DNA from: Desulfobacula sp.
GTDB taxonomy: Bacteria > Desulfobacterota > Desulfobacteria > Desulfobacterales > Desulfobacteraceae
Assembly: GCA_027858355.1 (NCBI GenBank)
Contig: JAQICW010000051.1
Span: 1-11,598 of the forward strand
DNA: 11,598 bases
Direction of reading: 5' to 3'
Positions 1 through 8,589 of this stretch are shown one piece after another. Numbering within the stretch: position 1 is the stretch's first letter; the number at the start of each line of letters is the position of its first letter. The translations under genes and the position numbers were made by a program. The notes under the pieces are model-generated. The model saw only the letters and a program-made list of their open reading frames with translations, was not told the origin of the DNA and did no database searches.

Positions 1-1
1 T

Positions 2-730
2 GACCCGAGGCGTAATACACTTGAAGCAAAAGCCAGAGAAAAAAAAGCCATTCAAAACCTGCTTTTTTTTGGTTCCGGACCAGGCTCAGGTATTCGATCC
101 ACCAAAGTTAAAACCCTGACCGATTCGACCCAGTTTACAGCAAGAGTTAAAGATGAGGAGATAGTCTTTTCCATCAACTCCCCTGCTCTTTTTATGGTTG
201 ACAACTGCCTTGCCGCAATTTGTGCGGCAAGATCTGCTAAAATTTGTTCAGAGGGTATTAAGAAAGGGATAAAAGCTTTCACCCCTGTAAAAGGCAGGAT
301 GAATATCTACAGGCTTTCAGATTTTATCCATATTATTGATGACACCTATAATGCAAATCCTGCTTCCGTTACCCAGGCCCTGAACACTCTGAATATAGTC
401 AGCAAAGGCAAAAACAGTATTGCCGTCCTGGGAGATATGCTGGAATTGGGGATTGAGTCAGACCAGCTTCATCGGCAAATCGGACAAAAGGCTGCTCTGC
501 TGGGAATCTGCAAATTATTTGTTTTTGGCAGCCAGGTTAAACATACCATGGAAGGCGCCATTGAAAATGGCTTTTCCATAGACAATATATTCCACGGAAC
601 AAAAGATCAGATCATAGAAAAACTTTTAGAAAGCGTAGATACCAAAACCTGGCTTCTTGTAAAAGGTTCCCGGAGCATGGCCATGGAAACGGTCATACAG
701 GGACTTGAAAAACTTTTAACGGTGACATAA
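2..730 (+). CDS. murF: MurF, UDP-MurNAc-tripeptide:D-Ala-D-Ala ligase (5' truncated by window edge)
   Basis: The reading frame is open from base 2 to the TAA at 728-730, giving about 242 residues, roughly the C-terminal half of a normal MurF of about 450-470 residues. MurF is the cytoplasmic ATP-dependent ligase that adds D-Ala-D-Ala to UDP-MurNAc-tripeptide, completing the pentapeptide precursor. The visible part holds the end of the central Mur ligase domain (SPALFMVDNCLAAICAA, the place of the usual H-N-x-x-N-x-LAA-A segment) and the C-terminal domain with KGRM followed by DDTYNANPASV, a MurF hallmark (DDxYNANPxS). The ATP-binding P-loop lies upstream of the window. An ATG at 194 is internal and not the start, because homologous sequence continues upstream of it. 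The gene is followed after 1 base by mraY, as in most dcw clusters. Identification is firm; only the N-terminal part is unseen. Confidence 0.95.
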   Translation, partial: DPRRNTLEAKAREKKAIQNLLFFGSGPGSGIRSTKVKTLTDSTQFTARVKDEEIVFSINSPALFMVDNCLAAICAARSAKICSEGIKKGIKAFTPVKGRMNIYRLSDFIHIIDDTYNANPASVTQALNTLNIVSKGKNSIAVLGDMLELGIESDQLHRQIGQKAALLGICKLFVFGSQVKHTMEGAIENGFSIDNIFHGTKDQIIEKLLESVDTKTWLLVKGSRSMAMETVIQGLEKLLTVT

Positions 731-731
731 A

Positions 732-1811
732 ATGCTGTACGAATTTTTATATCCATATCATGTTGATTTCTCGTTCTTAAATATATTTCGATATATTACC
801 TTCAGAACTATTTACGGGGGATTGACCGCTTTTTTAATTTGTCTTCTTTTCGGGCCTTTTGTCATCAGAAAACTTTCTCAGTTGCAAATCGGACAAATCA
901 TCCAGACGGATGGGCCGCAGTCTCATCTGGGCAAACAGGGTACGCCTACCATGGGCGGTATTCTAATTCTTTTTTCTGTTTTCATAACCATAGTAATCTG
1001 GGGGAACCTGTCCAATCATTATGTCAACATTCTTCTTTTAACACTTATGCTTTTTGGATTTATCGGATTTATTGATGACTATCTCATGCAGATCAAAAAA
1101 AGAAACATGGGATTTACCGCAAAGGGCAAATTTCTTATCCAGGTATTGTTTGGCCTGATTATCGGCTGGCTGATCTATAAATGTCCTGATTTTAATTCAA
1201 CGCTGACCATTCCTTTTTTTAAGGATATTTCACCGGATCTGGGAATCTGGTACATCCCCTTTGCCTGTCTTGTCATTGTGGGCACATCAAACGCCGTAAA
1301 CCTGACGGACGGACTTGACGGGCTTGCCATAGGCCCTTATATCGTTGCCAGCGTCACCTATATGTTTTTTGCCTATGTTACCGGTCATATCCAGATCGCT
1401 GAATATCTTCATGTCAAACATATTGCCTCAGCCGGCGAAATAGCGGTCATCTGCGGAACCCTTGCAGGTGCCGGTTTAGGGTTCCTATGGTTTAATGCAC
1501 ACCCGGCACAGATTTTTATGGGTGATTCAGGATCTATCCCTTTGGGTGGTATTTTAGGGACTATCGCTGTCATTACAAAACAGGAAATCCTCTTGGTCAT
1601 TGTAGGCGGGCTGTTTGTCATTGAAGCCCTATCCGTCATCATTCAAGTGTCATATTTTAAACTGACAAAAGGAAAAAGAATTTTTCGAATGGCCCCTTTA
1701 CACCATCATTTTGAGCTTAAAGGGTGGCATGAATCAAAAGTAATTGTTCGGTTCTGGATTATATCCATTACCCTGGCGTTATTATCCTTAAGTACTCTGA
1801 AAATAAGGTAG
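732..1811 (+). CDS. mraY: MraY, phospho-N-acetylmuramoyl-pentapeptide transferase
   Basis: A 359-residue polytopic membrane protein, the usual MraY length of about 360. MraY moves phospho-MurNAc-pentapeptide from UDP onto undecaprenyl phosphate in the inner membrane, giving lipid I. Diagnostic motifs are all present: GKQGTPTMGG (residues 68-76), the Asp pair D115-D116 in FIDDY followed by KKRN, NLTDGLDGLA (about 190-199), NAHPAQIFMGDSGS with the Mg-binding Asp at about 265, and APLHHHFE with the His triad at 324-326. The spacing of these catalytic residues is nearly the same as in E. coli MraY. The ATG start at 732 has a Shine-Dalgarno-like GGTGA at 721-725, inside the murF end. The stop TAG at 1809-1811 directly abuts the murD ATG, suggesting coupled translation. 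Confidence 0.98.
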   Translation: MLYEFLYPYHVDFSFLNIFRYITFRTIYGGLTAFLICLLFGPFVIRKLSQLQIGQIIQTDGPQSHLGKQGTPTMGGILILFSVFITIVIWGNLSNHYVNILLLTLMLFGFIGFIDDYLMQIKKRNMGFTAKGKFLIQVLFGLIIGWLIYKCPDFNSTLTIPFFKDISPDLGIWYIPFACLVIVGTSNAVNLTDGLDGLAIGPYIVASVTYMFFAYVTGHIQIAEYLHVKHIASAGEIAVICGTLAGAGLGFLWFNAHPAQIFMGDSGSIPLGGILGTIAVITKQEILLVIVGGLFVIEALSVIIQVSYFKLTKGKRIFRMAPLHHHFELKGWHESKVIVRFWIISITLALLSLSTLKIR

Positions 1812-3176
1812 ATGAATGTGAAAAAAGAAAAACAACCCTATTTTCTGATCATTGGACTGGGAGCTTCGGGAATTTCCATGGCAAAATTCCTTTGTTCCAA
1901 GGGCAAGACTGTTATTGCCACGGATATTGATGCTTCAAAGACAAAAATTGCACAAGAACTCAATGGGCTTGGGATTAAAACTGAAATTGGTTTTCACGAC
2001 CAGAAAACCTTTAACCTGGCCGGCGTTATGGTTCCAAGTCCTGGAATCCCGAAAACCAATAAATTTATCAAGACTGCATTGGACTTGGGGGTTGGCATCA
2101 CTGGCGAACTGGATATTTTCACCCGATACAATGATCTTCCAGTGATCGCCATTACAGGGACCAATGGGAAAACCACCACCACTACTTTAATCGGTGATAT
2201 TTTAAAATCCTGCGGTTATACACCTTTTGTTGGGGGAAACATTGGAACGCCTTTGATGGATCACTTGATGAACAAAGGAAAAAGCAATGTTATTGTGGCT
2301 GAAATATCAAGTTTTCAATTGGATATTTCAAAGCAGTTCAGGCCAGATGTTGGAGTCCTCTTAAATATCTCACAGGACCATCTGGATCGATATGAAAATT
2401 ATCAGGAATATGAAAGTTCTAAATGGAGTATTTTCAACCATCAGAAGCCTTCTGACAAAGCCGTGATTAATAAATCCATTAAAAAATTTGATATGCTGTC
2501 ACAAAAATTAGAATCCAGAATTTTTACATTTTCATCAGACAAAGACTTCCTGATAAACTGCAATGCCAAAATTGATTCAAAAAGCATTCAAATTATCACC
2601 CGGGAACTGAATCATACGATAAATACAAATCAACTCAAAGAACTTAAAGGCACTCACAACAAAGAAAATATTGCCGCAGCCGTTCTTGCCTGTCTTGCCC
2701 TTGGTGCAGAGATAAATGACATTCAAAAGGGATTGGAAACCTTTAAAAATCTGCCCCACAGAATGGAATTCATTAAAACAATTAAAGGAATTTCTTTTTA
2801 TAATGATTCCAAAGGAACCAATACAGATGCGGTCATCCGGGCCATTCAGTGCTTTGAAAAAAATATCATCCTGATTTTGGGAGGCAGGGAAAAAGGCACA
2901 GATTTTTCCCTGCTGGTCAATGATATTCAAAAGAGTGTTAAAACCATTATTGCCATGGGTGAGTGCAGGACACTTATCAAAGATACCTTTAAAAATATCT
3001 GCCCTGTTTTAGAAGTTCACACCATGAAACAGGCTGTTCAAACTGCTTTTAATAAGGCTTTTAAAGATGACACTGTACTTTTATCCCCTGCCTGTGCAAG
3101 CTTTGACATGTATAAAAATTATGCCCACAGGGGCAATGATTTTGTAACCCTTGTAAATGCCCTTGGAAATAAATAA
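1812..3176 (+). CDS. murD: MurD, UDP-MurNAc-L-Ala:D-Glu ligase
   Basis: A 454-residue cytoplasmic Mur ligase that adds D-glutamate to UDP-MurNAc-L-alanine using ATP. The N-terminal UDP-binding Rossmann region carries GLGASGISMAKFL (about 15-27) and PSPGIP (75-80). The central ATPase domain has the P-loop GTNGKTTT (116-123), EISSFQLD (164-171), SQDHLDRY (187-194) and Lys204 at the position of the carbamylated lysine; HNKENIAAA lies at about 282-290. The C-terminal domain carries NDSKGTNTDA (331-340), LGGREKGTDF and SPACASFDMY near the end. The ATG at 1812 follows the mraY stop with no gap. The AAGG at 1805-1808 is only 3 bases from that ATG and 9 bases from an in-frame GTG at 1818, so a start two codons later is possible. 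Function is firm; only the exact start is uncertain. Confidence 0.97.
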   Translation: MNVKKEKQPYFLIIGLGASGISMAKFLCSKGKTVIATDIDASKTKIAQELNGLGIKTEIGFHDQKTFNLAGVMVPSPGIPKTNKFIKTALDLGVGITGELDIFTRYNDLPVIAITGTNGKTTTTTLIGDILKSCGYTPFVGGNIGTPLMDHLMNKGKSNVIVAEISSFQLDISKQFRPDVGVLLNISQDHLDRYENYQEYESSKWSIFNHQKPSDKAVINKSIKKFDMLSQKLESRIFTFSSDKDFLINCNAKIDSKSIQIITRELNHTINTNQLKELKGTHNKENIAAAVLACLALGAEINDIQKGLETFKNLPHRMEFIKTIKGISFYNDSKGTNTDAVIRAIQCFEKNIILILGGREKGTDFSLLVNDIQKSVKTIIAMGECRTLIKDTFKNICPVLEVHTMKQAVQTAFNKAFKDDTVLLSPACASFDMYKNYAHRGNDFVTLVNALGNK

Positions 3177-3177
3177 A

Positions 3178-4305
3178 ATGGCCCGACAGACAAAAACCAT
3201 ACATCCCTTTTTCAGTGAAAAAAGTATTCTTTTCCCTGTTCTTCTTCTTTCCGGGATTGGTATTCTCATGGTTTATTCAGCAAGTTCCGCCATTAGCATG
3301 GAAAGCCATAATACGGTATTTTACTATATGAAAAAGCAGGCCCTGTTTTTGGGCATCAGCCTTTGTGTCATGTTTGTTGCAGCCTCTTTTCCATATAAAC
3401 TTTACAAAAGTATTTCCTATATCATCCTTTTTACTGCCATTGCAATGCTTGTGGCAGTACTTGTCCCAGCATTAAATATTAAGGCCGGCGGTGCCCATAG
3501 GTGGCTGAATCTGGGTGGATTTACCTTTCAACCGTCAGAATTTGCAAAACTTGCCCTCATACTTTTCCTTGGATATTCCCTTTCCAAAAAACAGGATATG
3601 GTAAAAAAATTTTCCATTGGGTTTTTCCCCCATGCATTGATTTATGCTCTGTTTGCCTGCCTGATCATTATCCAGCCAGATTTTGGGACGATTGTTGTGT
3701 TAGGGATAATTACATGGGGAATGATGTTTGTTGCAGGGGTTAAAATCTTCCATCTGCTTTCCCCGACTCCTTTGCTGATCCCCATTATGTATTTCTGGGT
3801 TTATAAGGTTGACTACCGACTGGAAAGGATTATGTCATTTTTAAACCCCTGGGATGACCCCTATAATACGGGGTACCAGATCACCCATTCGTTAAAGGCA
3901 TTTGGTTCAGGCGGCATTTTCGGAAAAGGCATTGGTCTTGGCATGCAGAAAATGCTTTATCTTCCAGAACCCCACACAGACTTTATCTTTTCAATTATCG
4001 GGGAAGAACTGGGGTTGATTGGTGTACTCACTATTTTGTCCCTGTATTTAATTTTATTATTAAAAGGAATCCAGATTGCCAAAAACTCAAAGACTCTTTT
4101 TGGTGCCATAACGGCTGCCGGACTTACCATTTATATCGGAGTTCAGGTCATCATCAACACAGGAGTTGCTTTAGGGGCTCTGCCGACAAAAGGTCTTACC
4201 CTGCCCTTTATTAGTTATGGGGGAACTTCCCTTGTGATAAATATGGCAGCCATGGGAATTTTAATGAATATCGGGGCATCCAAAGATCATGGAAAAAGTG
4301 CTTAA
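3178..4305 (+). CDS. ftsW: FtsW, septal SEDS peptidoglycan glycosyltransferase
   Basis: A 375-residue SEDS-family membrane protein with about ten hydrophobic segments. FtsW, working with the class B penicillin-binding protein FtsI, polymerises lipid II at the division septum. Family motifs include AGGAHRWLNLGGFTFQPSE, LNPWDDPYNTGYQ, GIGLGMQKMLYLPEPHTDF with the catalytic Asp at about residue 268, GEELGLIG, and PTKGLTLPFISYGGTS near the end. Placement between murD and murG and this motif set favour FtsW over RodA. I chose ATG 3178, which gives MARQTKT and has GGA at 3165-3167 about 10 bases upstream. An in-frame ATG at 3157 adds seven residues but overlaps murD by 20 bases and has no visible ribosome binding site. 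The end overlaps murG by 17 bases. Confidence 0.95.
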   Translation: MARQTKTIHPFFSEKSILFPVLLLSGIGILMVYSASSAISMESHNTVFYYMKKQALFLGISLCVMFVAASFPYKLYKSISYIILFTAIAMLVAVLVPALNIKAGGAHRWLNLGGFTFQPSEFAKLALILFLGYSLSKKQDMVKKFSIGFFPHALIYALFACLIIIQPDFGTIVVLGIITWGMMFVAGVKIFHLLSPTPLLIPIMYFWVYKVDYRLERIMSFLNPWDDPYNTGYQITHSLKAFGSGGIFGKGIGLGMQKMLYLPEPHTDFIFSIIGEELGLIGVLTILSLYLILLLKGIQIAKNSKTLFGAITAAGLTIYIGVQVIINTGVALGALPTKGLTLPFISYGGTSLVINMAAMGILMNIGASKDHGKSA

Positions 4306-5419
4306 CATAATCATAGCCGGCGGAAAGACTGGCGGACACCTGTTCCCGGGAATTGCCATTGCCCAGGCCCTTGACCGGATACTTGCCCCAATGGGTGAAC
4401 AGGCCAACCATAACATGAATATTCTTTTTGTTGGCACCAATGCACCCTTTGAGACCCAAACCCTTGAAAAATACGGGTATGCCCACAAAGCTATATTCTC
4501 AAAACCTATTAAAGGCGGCAACCTTCTCAGCAAAGCCTTCTCCATTAGCATTATCCTTATTTCTCTGATCCAGTCCATGGTAATCATGAAAAATTTTAAA
4601 CCTGATTTTGTCCTGGGAGTGGGAGGATTTTCATCCTTTGCCATTGTACTGGCAGCCTGGATCTTCAGAATTCCTACTGCCATCCAGGAGCAAAACGCCT
4701 TCCCCGGGTTGACAAACCGCCTGTTATCAGGATTTGCCAAGACCATTTTCACATCGTTCAAAGAAACAAAAGGGTTTGCCCACAACCCTAAAGTGAATTA
4801 TGTGGGAAACCCTGTTAGAAAAACTGAAAATATTGAATCTGCAGATAACCTGAATTTAAATAATTTTGATCCGGACAAATTTACCCTTCTTGTCACAGGT
4901 GGGAGCCAGGGTGCCGCAAGTATCAACACTGCATTCATGGATGCCCTTGAATTGATGAGCGATACTGACAAATTCAATATTATTCATCAGACCGGCATTA
5001 ATGATGAATCTGAAATTTTACAACGATACAACCGCCTGAAAATCAATGCAACAACCAAAGCTTTTTTCCATAACATGCCACAACTTCAGGACATGGCAGA
5101 TCTTGTAATCACAAGGGCGGGTGCGGGGACTATTTCAGAACTGTGTATCAATGGCCTGCCTGCCATTCTTATTCCCTTCCCCCATGCAGCTGACGACCAC
5201 CAGACCTATAATGCAAAATCCCTTGAAGAGCAGGGAGCAGCTGTAATGATAAGAGATAATGAACTCACGGGACATGCCTTAAAAGAAAAGATGGAAGATC
5301 TGATCGAAAACAGAGAAAGGCTTGACCATATGGCCCAAATGTCAAGGCGGCTTGCCATGCCTGACGCAGATGAAAAAATAGCAAATCATATTTTAAAAAC
5401 AAAGGATATTAAGGGTTAA
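4289..5419 (+). CDS. murG: MurG, lipid I GlcNAc transferase making lipid II
   Basis: A 376-residue GT-B fold glycosyltransferase acting on the inner face of the cytoplasmic membrane. It adds GlcNAc from UDP-GlcNAc to lipid I, forming lipid II. The N-terminal glycine loop reads AGGKTGGHLFPGIA (10-23), where a Lys replaces the third Gly of the usual GGGTGGH. QEQNAFPGLTNRLLS and GNPVR follow. The C-terminal donor-binding domain starts with LLVTGGSQGAASIN (Thr203 onward) and includes ITRAGAGTISEL (274-285) and the uracil/ribose-contacting region PFPHAADDHQTYNA. The loop after the first helix (LAPMGEQANHNM) is a few residues longer than I expect for the family. The ATG at 4289 lies 17 bases inside ftsW, with only a weak GGGG at 4273-4276, so expression is probably coupled to ftsW translation. 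GTG 4298 is a less likely alternative start. Confidence 0.97.
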   Translation: MEKVLNIIIAGGKTGGHLFPGIAIAQALDRILAPMGEQANHNMNILFVGTNAPFETQTLEKYGYAHKAIFSKPIKGGNLLSKAFSISIILISLIQSMVIMKNFKPDFVLGVGGFSSFAIVLAAWIFRIPTAIQEQNAFPGLTNRLLSGFAKTIFTSFKETKGFAHNPKVNYVGNPVRKTENIESADNLNLNNFDPDKFTLLVTGGSQGAASINTAFMDALELMSDTDKFNIIHQTGINDESEILQRYNRLKINATTKAFFHNMPQLQDMADLVITRAGAGTISELCINGLPAILIPFPHAADDHQTYNAKSLEEQGAAVMIRDNELTGHALKEKMEDLIENRERLDHMAQMSRRLAMPDADEKIANHILKTKDIKG

Positions 5420-5422
5420 GCC

Positions 5423-6790
5423 ATGTATCAAAAAAATTACCATATCCATTTTGTTGGAATCGGCGGCATAGGCATGAGCGGTATTGCAGAACTGCTTATA
5501 CATCTTGGCTATAAAGTGTCTGGATCTGACTTAAAGCTCTCCCCCATTACCAAACGACTTGAAAAACATGGCGGCATCATCTTTCAAGGACACAGTAAGG
5601 AGCAGATAGCCGGTGCCAGCGTGGTGGTCACCTCTACTGCCATTACTGGTGATAATCCAGAAGTGGTTCGCGCAAAAGAACTTTTAGTTCCTATTATTCC
5701 ACGGGCTGAAATGCTGGCAGAGTTAATGCGGATCAAATATTCCATTGCTATTTCAGGTGCCCATGGCAAAACATCCACCACTTCCATGATTTCTCAAATC
5801 CTCAACACTGCCGGTCTTGATCCCACAGTAATTATTGGAGGCCTTCTCAAAGGGCTTGATACCAATGCATTGCATGGCAAAGGCGAATATATTGTTGCTG
5901 AAGCCGATGAAAGCGACGGATCTTTTTTAAAGTATGCACCTGCCATTGCCGTCGTCACCAATATAGATCTTGAACACCTTGATTTTTACAGGGATATTGA
6001 AGATATCAAAGATAAATTTGTTCAGTTTATCAACTCCGTTCCCTTTTATGGCCTTGCCATTCTCTGCCTTGATAACGAACATATCCAGGATATCCTTCCC
6101 AGGTTAAAGGTCAGATATACCACCTTTGGTATGACGGCCCAGTCTGATCTGAGGGCCAGGGAAATTTCATTTATGGGCAACAAGAGTTTCTTTAAAGTTT
6201 TCCACCATGAAAAACTATTGGGTGACATTAATCTGAATATTGCCGGAAAGCATAATATCTCCAATGCACTTGCTTCCATTGCAACGGGGCTTGAGCTGAA
6301 CATATCCTTTAAAACAATTAAAAAAGCATTGGAACAGATTGAAGGCGTAAAAAGGCGACTTGAAATCAAGGGGAGAAAAAAGGGAATCCTGGTAATAGAT
6401 GATTATGGACATCATCCAACAGAAATAATGGCAACCCTGACAGCAATCAGGGAAAGCCGCATGGGCAAAAGGCTGATTGTTGTATTTCAGCCCCATAGAT
6501 ACACCCGGACCCAGGGATTATTTCATGAATTCACCCGGTCCTTCTACCAATCCGATATACTGATTGTACTCCCCATTTATGCGGCAAGTGAAAAAGAAAT
6601 TAAAGGGGTTGATGCCCAGGGCCTATGCGAAGGTATCAGAAAACATGGACATAAAGAGGTCGCTTATGCACCTGATTTTAACCAGGCTTTATCCATGATT
6701 ACCCATAAAGCAAAAAAGGGAGATGTTGTTCTGACACTTGGTGCCGGAGACATTTATACCCTTGGAGAAAAACTGCTTGAAATATTGTAA
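5423..6790 (+). CDS. murC: MurC, UDP-MurNAc:L-alanine ligase
   Basis: A 455-residue cytoplasmic Mur ligase, normal for the family, that attaches L-alanine as the first stem-peptide residue of UDP-MurNAc. The N-terminal UDP-binding region shows HFVGIGGIGMSGIAELL (9-25) and a GSDLK segment. The ATPase domain has P-loop GAHGKTST (112-119), EADESDGSF and VTNIDLEHLDFY. GKHNISNALAS lies at the end of the central domain. The C-terminal domain has DDYGHHPTE (326-334) and FQPHRYTRT, both typical of MurC and not of MurD or MurF. The start ATG at 5423 has a good Shine-Dalgarno AAGGG at 5411-5415, seven bases upstream, and begins 3 bases after the murG stop. Nothing odd is seen in the gene. Confidence 0.98.
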   Translation: MYQKNYHIHFVGIGGIGMSGIAELLIHLGYKVSGSDLKLSPITKRLEKHGGIIFQGHSKEQIAGASVVVTSTAITGDNPEVVRAKELLVPIIPRAEMLAELMRIKYSIAISGAHGKTSTTSMISQILNTAGLDPTVIIGGLLKGLDTNALHGKGEYIVAEADESDGSFLKYAPAIAVVTNIDLEHLDFYRDIEDIKDKFVQFINSVPFYGLAILCLDNEHIQDILPRLKVRYTTFGMTAQSDLRAREISFMGNKSFFKVFHHEKLLGDINLNIAGKHNISNALASIATGLELNISFKTIKKALEQIEGVKRRLEIKGRKKGILVIDDYGHHPTEIMATLTAIRESRMGKRLIVVFQPHRYTRTQGLFHEFTRSFYQSDILIVLPIYAASEKEIKGVDAQGLCEGIRKHGHKEVAYAPDFNQALSMITHKAKKGDVVLTLGAGDIYTLGEKLLEIL

Positions 6791-6799
6791 AGGCAAAAC

Positions 6800-7720
6800 A
6801 TGGTAACAAGAGAAAACTCAGCTGTTTCAACACTGGCTCAAGAGTTCAAACTTCTTGTTGATGAGCCAATGAAAAAATATACCTCCTTTAAAATCGGAGG
6901 CCCGGCTGATCTTCTTGCAATGCCAAAAGACAAACTGGAATTAAAAAAATTGTTAGAAAAAGCCTCAACCTTTGGTATTCCAGTCACTATTTTTGGGGGC
7001 GGAACCAATGTTTTAATTACAGATAAAGGCATCCGGGGTCTTGTGGTTATTACAAAGTTTTTAAAATCTAAAATCCATATTACCCAGGCTGACCTTCAAG
7101 GAAAAACCATTTATGTTGAAGCAGGAGAGCGGTTATCAAGTGTTTGCCAGTTTGCCATCCGCAACTCGCTTTCCGGACTCGAATATGCCGCAGGAATACC
7201 AGGGACTGTCGGGGGTGCCATTATGATGAATGCCGGAACAAAATCCTGGGAAATGTCAGATATTGTTGAATCCATTGATATATTGAACAAAAATACCCTG
7301 GCATTTGAAACCATGGGGAAAAAAGAGGTTGATTTTTCTTACCGCCGACTTAATCACCCGGGCATTATCGTGTCAGCAACCTTATTATTAAAGGAAAAAC
7401 CCCGGAAACAAATAGCAGAATGCTTTAAAGAAAACCTTACCATAAAAAATGCTAGCCAGCCTGTTTCTGCTGCCAGCGCAGGATGTTTTTTTAAAAATCC
7501 AACCCCGGGAAAATCTGCCGGTGAACTGATTGAAAAATCAGGACTTAAAGGGATGAGGATCAATGACGCAATGGTTTCTGAAAAACATGCAAATTTTATT
7601 GTAAACACCAACAATGCGATCTGTGAAGATATTCTTTTATTAAAACAACATATCCAGGAGATTGTATTTAAAAAATACCAAATTAAGTTAGAAACAGAAG
7701 TGAGGCTGGAAGGTGAGTAA
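6800..7720 (+). CDS. murB: MurB, UDP-N-acetylenolpyruvoylglucosamine reductase
   Basis: A 306-residue FAD enzyme that reduces UDP-GlcNAc-enolpyruvate to UDP-MurNAc with NADPH in the cytoplasm. FAD-binding motifs are FKIGGPADLL (near 31-40), IFGGGTNVLITDKGIRG, and EYAAGIPGTVGGAIMMNAG. DFSYRRLNH contains the substrate-binding YRR. The catalytic loop reads SAGCFFKNP, with Cys229 at 7484-7486 where E. coli has the proton-donating Ser229 (usually GSxFKNP). The last Glu-rich stretch (ETEVRLEGE) carries the expected C-terminal Glu of the active site. Length and the short segment after YRR fit a type II MurB. The ATG has AAGG about 6 bases upstream (6790-6793) and starts 9 bases after murC. Its end overlaps ftsQ by 8 bases. 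Confidence 0.97.
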   Translation: MVTRENSAVSTLAQEFKLLVDEPMKKYTSFKIGGPADLLAMPKDKLELKKLLEKASTFGIPVTIFGGGTNVLITDKGIRGLVVITKFLKSKIHITQADLQGKTIYVEAGERLSSVCQFAIRNSLSGLEYAAGIPGTVGGAIMMNAGTKSWEMSDIVESIDILNKNTLAFETMGKKEVDFSYRRLNHPGIIVSATLLLKEKPRKQIAECFKENLTIKNASQPVSAASAGCFFKNPTPGKSAGELIEKSGLKGMRINDAMVSEKHANFIVNTNNAICEDILLLKQHIQEIVFKKYQIKLETEVRLEGE

Positions 7721-8588
7721 AAAAATTAAACCAAACAGGTATAAACATGAGGCCAAAGACGGCAAGGATTCAAATTCCCAGTCCGGCATTGCGGTTTGTC
7801 TTAAATACGTCATGGCCTTGGTATTTATCAGTGCCTTAAGCCTTGGATCAATATTTATTTACGATTTTATTACCCAGTCACCCTCTTTTAATATTAAAAA
7901 AATTGAAATTTCAGGAACAAAACGGGTTTTAAAAGAAGACATTATCCAGCTTGCAGACCTGACCTTTGAAAAAAATATTTTAAAGATTAATTTATTTTCC
8001 ATTGAAAAGCAAATTATTTCCCATCCCTGGATTCAGTCAGCCCGGGTAAAAAGAAATCTGGATTCTGTGCTGTCCATATCCATCACCGAGCATGAACCCC
8101 TGGCCATTGTTAAAATTGAAAACCTGGCTGATATTTTAATTAATACCCAGGGAAGCCCTTTTAAAGAATACAGCCCTGTTAATGATAATATAAAAAATTT
8201 ACCCATTGTCACGGGGCTTGATCTTGCAAGTGTCAATAACCAGTATCTGTTCAATGGTACTTTATTTAATTCCACCATGGATTTTTTACAATCAGTGGAC
8301 TGCATTAATATAAAGCAAATAAATGGAAATAAAAATACCGGAGTCACCATTGAAGCCAGGGATATATATAACCGGCAGCTCACAGACGAACAAGGAATAA
8401 TTCAAATTAAACTGGGGTTTAATAATTTTAAAGCAAAACTGAATAAAGCAAAAACTATCAGCAAGTATATTGATGAAAACTTTCCCGAAAAAACAATCTG
8501 CGCCATGGATTTTTTTAATATTGAAAAAGTGTTTATCAAAACAAAATTCAACAATGCTCTGCGCAACGATTTAGAAAAGGGGGCGTAA
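7713..8588 (+). CDS. ftsQ: FtsQ/DivIB-type cell division protein
   Basis: A 291-residue bitopic membrane protein of the FtsQ family. FtsQ is a scaffold that joins FtsB and FtsL in the divisome and links the cytoplasmic ring to septal wall enzymes. A short basic cytoplasmic tail (residues 1-27) is followed by one membrane segment at about 28-52 (CLKYVMALVFISALSLGSIF). A POTRA domain comes next at about 58-130 (FNIKKIEISGTKRV to ITEHEPLAIV, including HPWIQSARVKRNL), then the beta domain. Sequence conservation is low as usual for this family, but topology, POTRA pattern and position before ftsA make the call good. It starts with GTG at 7713, inside the murB end, with GAGG at 7702-7705 seven bases upstream. 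The stop lies 1 base before the ftsA start codon. No ddl gene is present between murB and ftsQ. Confidence 0.92.
   Translation: MSKKIKPNRYKHEAKDGKDSNSQSGIAVCLKYVMALVFISALSLGSIFIYDFITQSPSFNIKKIEISGTKRVLKEDIIQLADLTFEKNILKINLFSIEKQIISHPWIQSARVKRNLDSVLSISITEHEPLAIVKIENLADILINTQGSPFKEYSPVNDNIKNLPIVTGLDLASVNNQYLFNGTLFNSTMDFLQSVDCINIKQINGNKNTGVTIEARDIYNRQLTDEQGIIQIKLGFNNFKAKLNKAKTISKYIDENFPEKTICAMDFFNIEKVFIKTKFNNALRNDLEKGA
8577..8583 (+). promoter_or_regulatory. Ribosome binding site deciding the TTG start of ftsA
   Basis: AAGGGGG lies 6 bases before TTG 8590, overlapping the end of ftsQ. The only nearby ATG (8600) is out of frame, and the next in-frame GTG (8614) would remove part of the conserved GLDIG region. 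The site therefore supports a TTG start for ftsA. Confidence 0.7.
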
Positions 8589-8589
8589 T

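Noticed and set aside
3157..3177. Upstream ATG start for ftsW at 3157
   Set aside because: It would overlap murD by 20 bases and lacks a Shine-Dalgarno site; ATG 3178 has a GGA at workable distance.
4298..4300. GTG start for murG at 4298
   Set aside because: It would trim the start to VLNIIIAGG, which is still plausible, but the ATG at 4289 is the stronger codon and neither has a clear ribosome binding site.
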